Shown: in pieces, positions 57,425-64,000 of the stretch
How the letters are laid out: each line of letters begins with the position of its first letter
Position numbering within the stretch: the stretch's first letter is position 1
Source: Pseudaeromonas paramecii
Lineage (GTDB): Bacteria; Pseudomonadota; Gammaproteobacteria; Enterobacterales; Aeromonadaceae
Assembly: GCF_039540575.1 (NCBI RefSeq)
Contig: NZ_BAABFC010000022.1
Coordinates: forward strand, 1-64,000
Direction of reading: 5' to 3'
DNA length: 64,000 nt
The notes under the pieces: generated by a model
The model's database searches: none
What the model was told of the DNA's origin: nothing
What the model saw: only the letters and a program-made list of their open reading frames with translations
Made by a program: the position numbers and the translations under genes

Positions 57425-60400
57425 TTAACGGGTGGCGAAGCGCTGCCAGAAGGCCCGCCCACCTTGACTGAGTCTATCCAGATACAGGTACACCACAGGG
57501 GTGGTAAACAGGGTCAGCAACTGGCTCAGGGCCAGGCCGCCAGTGATGGCGATCCCCAGGGGGCTGCGCAAGTCCGCATCGCCACTGGTGCTGATGGCCA
57601 GGGGCAAGGCGCCGAAGAAGGCTGCCAGGGTCGTCATCATGATGGGGCGAAAACGCATCAGGCAGGCCTTGAGAATGGCCTCCTCGGGGGAGAGTCCCTG
57701 CTGGCGCTCCGCCATCAGGGCGAAGTCGATCATCATGATGGCGTTCTTCTTGACGATGCCGATGAGCAGCAGGATGCCGATCAGCGCAATCACCGTCAGC
57801 TGCTGGCCGGTGAGGATCAGCAGCAGCAGGGCCCCCACCCCGGCCGATGGCAGGGTGGAGAGTATGGTCAAGGGGTGAATGAAGCTCTCGTACAGCATCC
57901 CCAGCACGATATACACCGCCAGCAGGGCGGCCAAGATCAGCCAGGGCATGGCCTGGGTCAGCTCGGAGAACTGCTTGGCGGTACCGGCGAACTCCCGCTG
58001 TAGGCTGTCCGGCAGCCCGATCTGCACCATGGCGGTCTGAATGGCGGCCTGGGCCTGCTGCAGGGAGACGCCATCGGCCAGGTCGAAGGCGATGGTGCTG
58101 GCCGCCGACTGCCCCTGGTGGCTCACCGACAAGGGCGAGGTACCACCACTCAGCTGGGCGAAGGCGCTCAACGGCACCGCCTCCCCGTCGTCGTTCACCA
58201 GCTGCAGCTGGTTCAGCACCTCCGGCTCCTGGGTGAATTCCGGCGTCAACCCCAGCACCACATGGTACTGGTTCCAGGTCTGGTACAGGGTCACCACCTG
58301 CCGCTGACTGAAGGCGTTGGTGAGGAAGGTGTCCAGCTGCTTGACCGAGAGGCCAAGCCGGGAGGCCTTGTCTCTGTCGATGGTCAGCATCACCGACTGA
58401 CCGCCGTCTTCGGCGTCGGCATCCACGCTGGTCAACTCCGGCAACTTGGCCAGCGCCGCCTTGGCCTGGGGTGTCCAGGTGCGCAGCAGTGCCAGATCAT
58501 CCGCCATCAGGCTGTACTGATAGGAGGCATTGGCGCTGCGCCCGCCGACCCGCAGATCCTGGGCCGGCATCAGGAACAGTTGCACCCCGGGTTCCAACCC
58601 CCGGGCCTTGGCCATCAGGCGATTGGCAATCTCCGAAGCATTGGCCGTGCGGCTGTCCGCGGGTTTGAGGGTGACAAACAGGTTGGCGGAGTTGCGCGAG
58701 CCGAAGGCCCCGCTGCCGGTAGAGCCCGCCACCATGGCCACATCCGGATCGGACTCCACCAGCTTGGAGAAGGTCAGCACCTTGGGCCGCATGGACTGGA
58801 ACGACACGTTCTGATCCGCCCGCAGGGCACCGATGAGCAAGCCGGTATCCTGGTTGGGGAAGAAGCCCTTCTGGATGGCCGAATAGAGAAACACATTGAG
58901 CACTATGGTGAGTAGCAAGCTCAGCAGGGTCCAGCGAGGATGACGCAGCACCCAGTGCAGGCCCCGCTCATAGCCAGCCAGCAGATGCTCGAGCCCTGCC
59001 TCGATGGCGCGGTACAGGCGGTTAGGCACCCGGGTCAGGTTCTGCCGCCGCAACAGGCGGGCGCAGAGCATGGGGGTCAGGGTCACCGACACCACCATGG
59101 AGATCACCAGCGCCACCGTCAGGGTGACGGCAAACTCCCGGAACAGCCGCCCGACGATGCCGCCCATCAGCAGGATGGGAATAAACACCGCCACCAGGGA
59201 GAGCGTCATGGAGAGCACGGTGAAGCCCACCTCCTTGGCCCCCTTCAAGGCCGCCCGCAACGGCGAATAGCCCCGCTCTATGTAGCGCATTATGTTCTCC
59301 AGCACCACGATGGCGTCGTCCACCACGAAGCCGGTGGCGATGATGAGGGCCATCAGGGAGAGGATGTCCAGGCTGTAACCGAACAGGTACATGAAGGCGA
59401 AAGTGCCCACCAGGGAGACCGGCAGCGCCAGGGCCGGGATCAGCATGGCGTTGAAGTTGCGCAAGAAGACGAACACCACCCCGATCACCAGCGCCACGGC
59501 GATGAGCAAGGTCTCCTGGGTGTCATTGAGTGAGGAGCGGATGGAGCCGGAGCGGTCGATCACCAGTTGCAGCGAGATGTCCGCCGGGATGGAGGCCCGC
59601 AGTTGTGGCAACAGGGCCTTCACCGCCTCCGTGGTCTCCAGCATGTTGGAGCCGGCCTGGCGGGTGATCATCATCATCACCGCCGGCTGCTGGTTGTAGT
59701 AGCCCTGGTTGAACTGATCCTCCACCGAATCATAGACGTTGGCCACGTCCCCCAGGTGTACCGCCTGCCCGTCCTGATAGCTGACCACCAGGTTGCGGTA
59801 GTCCGCCGCCTTGAGCAGCTGGCCATTGCTGGTGATCATCCAGGAGTGATCCTCCCCCTGCAAGTAGCCCTTGGGCAGCGCCGTGCTGCTGTTGGCCACG
59901 GCGGCCCGCACCGTGTCGAGCGCCAGGCCGTAGTGGGTCAGCTGCTGGGGTTTGAGCTCGATGCGTACCGCCGGCAGGGCGCTGCCGCTGACGCTGACGC
60001 TGCCCACACCGTTCACCTGGGCGATCTTCTGCTGCAGCTTGCTGTAGGCCAAATCGTACAGCTCGCCGCTGCTGCGCAGATCCGAGGTCAGCACCAGCCC
60101 CAGGATGGGGGCATCCGAGGGGTTGGCCTTACGGTAGGTGGGCAACGAGGGCATGCTGGTGGGCAGCAGGCCCTGGGCGGCATTGATGGCCGCCTGCACA
60201 TCCCGCGCCGCGCCGTCGATGTTGCGGTTCAGATCAAACTGGATGATGAGCCGGGTGGAGCCCTGGGAGCTGCGGGAACTCAGCTCTGTGATGCCGGCGA
60301 TCTGCCCCAGGGTGCGCTCCAGCGGGCTGGCCACCGTCGCGGCCATGGTCTCCGGACTGGCCCCCGGCAGGCTGGCGCTCACCATGATGGTGGGAAAGTC

Positions 60401-60520
60401 CACCTGAGGCAGCGAGGCCACCGGCAGCAGGCGATAGCCCACCACCCCCAGCAGCACCAGGGCCAGAGTCAGCAGCAGGGTCGCCACCGGCCGCAGGATA
60501 AAGAGGCGTGAGATGTTCAT
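57425..60520 (-). CDS. mdtC: RND multidrug efflux permease MdtC-like
   Basis: 1031-residue hydrophobe/amphiphile-efflux RND proton antiporter with 12 TM helices and two large periplasmic loops. The N-terminus ([16 protein letters not shown]...[24 protein letters not shown]) follows E. coli MdtC closely, and the TM4 proton-relay segment reads [17 protein letters not shown]. In the MdtABC pump MdtC joins MdtB in a heterotrimer. Its ATG overlaps the mdtB stop by 4 bp (ATGA). Confidence 0.95.
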   Translation of the reverse strand: MNISRLFILRPVATLLLTLALVLLGVVGYRLLPVASLPQVDFPTIMVSASLPGASPETMAATVASPLERTLGQIAGITELSSRSSQGSTRLIIQFDLNRNIDGAARDVQAAINAAQGLLPTSMPSLPTYRKANPSDAPILGLVLTSDLRSSGELYDLAYSKLQQKIAQVNGVGSVSVSGSALPAVRIELKPQQLTHYGLALDTVRAAVANSSTALPKGYLQGEDHSWMITSNGQLLKAADYRNLVVSYQDGQAVHLGDVANVYDSVEDQFNQGYYNQQPAVMMMITRQAGSNMLETTEAVKALLPQLRASIPADISLQLVIDRSGSIRSSLNDTQETLLIAVALVIGVVFVFLRNFNAMLIPALALPVSLVGTFAFMYLFGYSLDILSLMALIIATGFVVDDAIVVLENIMRYIERGYSPLRAALKGAKEVGFTVLSMTLSLVAVFIPILLMGGIVGRLFREFAVTLTVALVISMVVSVTLTPMLCARLLRRQNLTRVPNRLYRAIEAGLEHLLAGYERGLHWVLRHPRWTLLSLLLTIVLNVFLYSAIQKGFFPNQDTGLLIGALRADQNVSFQSMRPKVLTFSKLVESDPDVAMVAGSTGSGAFGSRNSANLFVTLKPADSRTANASEIANRLMAKARGLEPGVQLFLMPAQDLRVGGRSANASYQYSLMADDLALLRTWTPQAKAALAKLPELTSVDADAEDGGQSVMLTIDRDKASRLGLSVKQLDTFLTNAFSQRQVVTLYQTWNQYHVVLGLTPEFTQEPEVLNQLQLVNDDGEAVPLSAFAQLSGGTSPLSVSHQGQSAASTIAFDLADGVSLQQAQAAIQTAMVQIGLPDSLQREFAGTAKQFSELTQAMPWLILAALLAVYIVLGMLYESFIHPLTILSTLPSAGVGALLLLILTGQQLTVIALIGILLLIGIVKKNAIMMIDFALMAERQQGLSPEEAILKACLMRFRPIMMTTLAAFFGALPLAISTSGDADLRSPLGIAITGGLALSQLLTLFTTPVVYLYLDRLSQGGRAFWQRFATR

Positions 60521-63500
60521 GAGCGGCTGCTACCACCCACGCCTTGCCAGATGCGGCGACTGCGCAGGGCCAGCCGATCAAACCACAGATAGATGACCGG
60601 GGTGGAAAAGAGGGTCAGCACCTGGCTGAACACCAGGCCGCCGACGATGACGAGGCCCAGGGGGCGGCGCAGCTCGGCGCCGGAGCCCTGGGCCAGCATC
60701 AGGGGCAGCGCCCCTAATAACGCCGCCATTGTGGTCATCAGTATGGGGCGAAACCGCAGCAGGCAGGCCTGATGAATGGCGTCCCGCGGGCTCATCTTGA
60801 GCTTGTTCTCCGCCTCCAGGGCGAAGTCGATCATCATGATGGCGTTCTTCTTGACGATGCCGATGAGCAGGATCACGCCGATGAGGGCGATCAGGCTGAA
60901 CTCGGTGCGCGCCAGCATCAGGGTCAACAGGGCCCCCACCGCCGCCGACGGCAGGGTGGAGAGAATGGTGACCGGGTGGATGAAGCTCTCGTAGAGGATG
61001 CCCAGCACCACGTACATGGTCAGCAGGGCCGCCAAAATCAGCCACAGGGTGTTGCCGGTGGCGGCGGTGAAGGCCGCCGCCTCCCCCTGATAGCGCAAGG
61101 TGATGGTGGACGGCATGGCCAGCGTCTGGGTCAGTTCCTGGATCCTGGCCTGGGCATCGCTCAATGAGTAGCCGTCGTTGAGGTTGAACGACAGGGTCAC
61201 CGCCGGCAGCTGGTTGAGCCGCACATGGGCCAGGGAACCGGTGCGCTGATGGATGGTGGCGATGGACGTCAGCTTGACCATGGGGGTGCTGCCATCGCTG
61301 CTGGTGCCGGCCAGGTAGATGTCATCCAGGGAGGCCGGGGAGTTCTGGTAGCTGGGTTCCACCTCCAGCACCACCCGGTACTGGTTGGCCTGGGTGAAGA
61401 TGGTGGAGATGAGCCGCTGGCCGAAGGCGTTATACAGGGCGGTATCCACATCCGATGCCGTGATGCCGTAGCGGGCCGCCGCGGCGCGGTTGAGTTCCAC
61501 ATAGGCCACCTGCCCCTGATCCTGCAGGTTGCTCACCACGTGGTTGAACTCGGCCGAGGCGTTCATGGCGTCCACCAGCTTGGGGCTGAAGCTCACCAGG
61601 TGCTCGCTGTCGATGTCATCCAGGGTCAGCTGGTACTGGCTGGGGGTCACCTGGGCGTTGACCGACAGATCCTGGCTCGCCTGCAGGTAGAGATGGATGC
61701 CCGGCACCTGGGCACAGGCCTGCTGCAGCTCGGCGATGATCTCGTCGGCCCGCTGGCTGCGCGCCTCGATGGGCTTCAAGGCGATCTGCAGCCGACCGTT
61801 GTTCAGGCTGGCGTTGCTGCCGTCAACGCCTATGGTGGAGGCCACCTGATCCACGTTGGGATTGGCTTGGATGAGCTTGACCAGCTGCTGCTGCCGCTGG
61901 GCCATCTGGGCGAAGGAGACGTTCTGCGAGGCCACCGAGATCCCCTGGATCATGCCGGTGTCCTCACTGGGGAAGAAGCCCTTGGGGCTCAGCACATACA
62001 GCAGCCCAGTCACCCCCACCAGGCCGCAGGAGATGAGCAGGGTCAGCCGCTGGTGGTTGAGCACCCAGCCCAGGGCCTTGTCATAGGCCGCCACCAGGCG
62101 ATCGAACAGCTCCCCGCCCTTGCGGTAGAAGCGGCTCTGCCGCTCCTCGGGGATGTGGCGCAGCAGATAGGCGCACAGCATGGGCGTCAGGCTCAAGGAG
62201 ACCAGCATGGAGACGAAGATGGAGACCGCCAGCGTGATGGCGAACTCGCGAAACAGCCGGCCCACCAGGTCCCCCATGAACAGCAATGGGATGAGCACGG
62301 CGATGAGGGAGAAGGTCAGGGAGATGATGGTGAAACCTATCTGCCGCGAGCCCTTCAGGGCCGCATTGAAGGGGGTCTCCCCCTCCTCCATGTGACGGTT
62401 GATGTTCTCCACCATGACGATGGCGTCGTCGATGACAAAGCCGGTGGCGATGGTCAGAGCCATCAGGGTCAGGTTGTTGAGGCTAAACCCCGCCAGGTAC
62501 ATGACGCCGAAGGTGCCCAAGAGCGACAAGGGCACTGCCACGCTGGGGATGAAGGTGGCGGGCAGGTTACGCAGAAACAAAAACGTCACCATGATGACCA
62601 GGGCGATGGCCAGGCACAGCTCGAACTGCACGTCGGCGATGGCAGCGCGGATGGTCTGGGTGCGATCCGCCAGCACCGCCAGGCTCACCCCCTCGGGCAG
62701 GGACTGCTGCAGCGCCGGCAGCTGGGCCTTGATGCTATCCACCACCTCGATGACGTTGGCGCCGGGCTGACGCTGCACATGGATGACGATGGCCGGGCTG
62801 TGATTAGCCCAGGCGGACTGGAAGCTGTTCTCCGGCGCTTCTTCGATGCTGGCTACCTGCTTCAGGCGCAGGGCCGCGCCATTCTGGTAGGCCAGGATCA
62901 GCTCGCCGTACTCACTGGCGTTGCGCAGCTGATCGTTGGCATCGATGGTGAAGGAGTGGAACTGGCCATCAAGGCCTCCCTTGGAGCCATTGACGTTGCT
63001 GTTGTTCACCAGGGTGTAGATGTCCTGCAGGGTCAGGCCATGGGCCGCCAGCGCCTGGGGATTGGCGCGGATGCGGATGGCGGGCTGGTGCCCACCGGCC
63101 AGGGTGACCATGCCCACGCCGTTGATCTGGGCGAGCTTCAAGGCGATGCGGGTGTTCACCAGATCCTGCACCCGGGTCAGGGGCAGGCTATCGGAGGTGG
63201 CCGCCAGTATGATGACGGCGCTGTCTGCCGGATTGACCTTCTTGTAGGTGGGCGGATTGGGCAGATCGTCGGGCAACAGGCTGTTGGCGGCGTTGATGGC
63301 GGCCTGCACCTCCTGCTCCGCCACGTCCAAGGAGAGCGCGAGACTGAAGGTTAGCGTGATGACGGAGGCCCCGCCTGAGCTGGTGGAGACCATCTGGCTC
63401 AAGCCCGACATCTGGCCTAATTGCCGTTCCAACGGCGCCGTGACCGAGGCGGCCATGATGTCGGGGCTGGCCCCCGGGTAGAGGGTGGTCACCTGTATGG

Positions 63501-63630
63501 TGGGATAGTCCACCTGGGGCAGCGCCGAGGTGCCCAGCAGCCGATAGGCGAACACCCCTGAGAGCAGCACGGCCAGCATCAGCAGCAGGGTCGCCACCGG
63601 CCGCCGGATAAACAGCTCGGAGGGATTCAT
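60517..63630 (-). CDS. mdtB: RND multidrug efflux permease MdtB-like
   Basis: 1037-residue RND permease matching MdtB ([14 protein letters not shown]...[27 protein letters not shown] near the N-terminus; [16 protein letters not shown] in TM4). In E. coli the two permeases form MdtB2C and export bile salts, novobiocin and some metal-chelated compounds under BaeSR control. No two-component system is visible here. It overlaps mdtC and the preceding membrane fusion gene by 4 bp each, so all are translationally coupled. Confidence 0.95.
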   Translation of the reverse strand: MNPSELFIRRPVATLLLMLAVLLSGVFAYRLLGTSALPQVDYPTIQVTTLYPGASPDIMAASVTAPLERQLGQMSGLSQMVSTSSGGASVITLTFSLALSLDVAEQEVQAAINAANSLLPDDLPNPPTYKKVNPADSAVIILAATSDSLPLTRVQDLVNTRIALKLAQINGVGMVTLAGGHQPAIRIRANPQALAAHGLTLQDIYTLVNNSNVNGSKGGLDGQFHSFTIDANDQLRNASEYGELILAYQNGAALRLKQVASIEEAPENSFQSAWANHSPAIVIHVQRQPGANVIEVVDSIKAQLPALQQSLPEGVSLAVLADRTQTIRAAIADVQFELCLAIALVIMVTFLFLRNLPATFIPSVAVPLSLLGTFGVMYLAGFSLNNLTLMALTIATGFVIDDAIVMVENINRHMEEGETPFNAALKGSRQIGFTIISLTFSLIAVLIPLLFMGDLVGRLFREFAITLAVSIFVSMLVSLSLTPMLCAYLLRHIPEERQSRFYRKGGELFDRLVAAYDKALGWVLNHQRLTLLISCGLVGVTGLLYVLSPKGFFPSEDTGMIQGISVASQNVSFAQMAQRQQQLVKLIQANPNVDQVASTIGVDGSNASLNNGRLQIALKPIEARSQRADEIIAELQQACAQVPGIHLYLQASQDLSVNAQVTPSQYQLTLDDIDSEHLVSFSPKLVDAMNASAEFNHVVSNLQDQGQVAYVELNRAAAARYGITASDVDTALYNAFGQRLISTIFTQANQYRVVLEVEPSYQNSPASLDDIYLAGTSSDGSTPMVKLTSIATIHQRTGSLAHVRLNQLPAVTLSFNLNDGYSLSDAQARIQELTQTLAMPSTITLRYQGEAAAFTAATGNTLWLILAALLTMYVVLGILYESFIHPVTILSTLPSAAVGALLTLMLARTEFSLIALIGVILLIGIVKKNAIMMIDFALEAENKLKMSPRDAIHQACLLRFRPILMTTMAALLGALPLMLAQGSGAELRRPLGLVIVGGLVFSQVLTLFSTPVIYLWFDRLALRSRRIWQGVGGSSRS

Positions 63631-64000
63631 CGGCTCGACTCGCTTCCGCTGGCGGCCTGGGCCAGCTGCACCTGCACGCCGTCCTTCAAGCTATCGATGC
63701 CGGCGGTCACCAGCCGCTCACCGCCCCTGAGGCCGTCGAGCACCGCCTGCTGCTCGCTGCCATACAGGGGGCCGACCGTGATGGTCTGGCGGCGGACCTT
63801 GTCATCCTCACCGATCACATAGACATAGTGGCCGTTGCTGGCCAGCTGGATGGCGGCGCGGCTCACCACCGGCACCTGGGGATAGTCACGGATCTGCAGC
63901 CGGACATTGACGAACTGGTTGGGATACAGGGCCTCGTCCTGATTGGCGAATAGGGCCTTCAGGGCCAGGGTGCCCGTGCTGGCGTCGATGCTGTTGCTCA
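63627..64000 (-). CDS. mdtA: Efflux membrane fusion protein MdtA-like, 3' part
   Basis: Partial gene: the start lies beyond the window edge. The visible C-terminal 124 or so residues contain the beta-barrel and membrane-proximal end ([84 protein letters not shown]), characteristic of RND adaptor proteins. Its last codons overlap the mdtB ATG. It would bridge the MdtBC permease and the outer-membrane lipoprotein. Confidence 0.92.
   Translation of the reverse strand, partial: SNSIDASTGTLALKALFANQDEALYPNQFVNVRLQIRDYPQVPVVSRAAIQLASNGHYVYVIGEDDKVRRQTITVGPLYGSEQQAVLDGLRGGERLVTAGIDSLKDGVQVQLAQAASGSESSR

Overview
The window is a gene-dense, GC-rich (roughly 60%) stretch of gammaproteobacterial chromosome. 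Gene order and content (topA-sohB-yciK; cvpA-purF; serS-rarA-lolA-ftsK-lrp-trxB; aat-bpt-infA-clpA-clpS-cspD-icd-nudJ-mnmA-hflD-purB; bamE-rnfH-ratA-smpB-ssrA), together with a tmRNA tag reading ANDENYALAA, point to the Aeromonadales (Aeromonas / Oceanimonas / Zobellella type). That placement is inference; no 16S rRNA is present. I saw no transposase, integrase, phage gene or CRISPR array, and no stretch of obviously foreign composition.

Layout. 0-3.5 kb: FUSC-type membrane protein, tusE, a small membrane protein and an ICMT-like methyltransferase. 3.5-8.5 kb: tRNA-Gly and tRNA-Cys, topA, sohB, yciK. 8.6-13 kb: LysR regulator, sugar-efflux-like MFS pump, MalY/PatB-type lyase, an orphan TAXI binding protein, tRNA-Ser. 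13-19 kb: DsbA-like protein, roxA, yaeQ, two unknown genes (one behind tandem LexA boxes), ldhA behind a HexR-like palindrome, satP. 19-30 kb: purF/cvpA, serS, rarA, lolA, ftsK, lrp, trxB. 29-34 kb: the N-degron set (aat, bpt, clpA, clpS) around infA and cspD. 34-44.8 kb: icd, nudJ, mnmA, hflD, purB, pdxH, an RNA m5C methyltransferase, bamE, the ratA/rnfH pair, smpB and ssrA.

The most unusual block is 44.8-55.5 kb. An exported HAD phosphatase-like protein is divergent from an apparent eight-gene operon: exported serine-type sulfatase, anaerobic-type sulfatase-maturing radical SAM enzyme, then moxR, DUF58, DUF4381, a vWA protein, a degenerate vWA-TPR protein and BatD, mostly with overlapping stops and starts. 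It suggests a sulfatase whose maturation or deployment is tied to a MoxR/vWA chaperone-type complex. From 55.5 kb to the end lie yciA and an mdtA-mdtB-mdtC-outer-membrane-factor tripartite efflux operon, whose mdtA runs off the window.

Regulatory sites of interest are two abutting LexA-type boxes before an uncharacterised 78-residue protein, a HexR-type palindrome on the proposed -10 of ldhA, and a single LexA-like box inside the proposed ssrA promoter. All site calls were made by eye and no searches were run.
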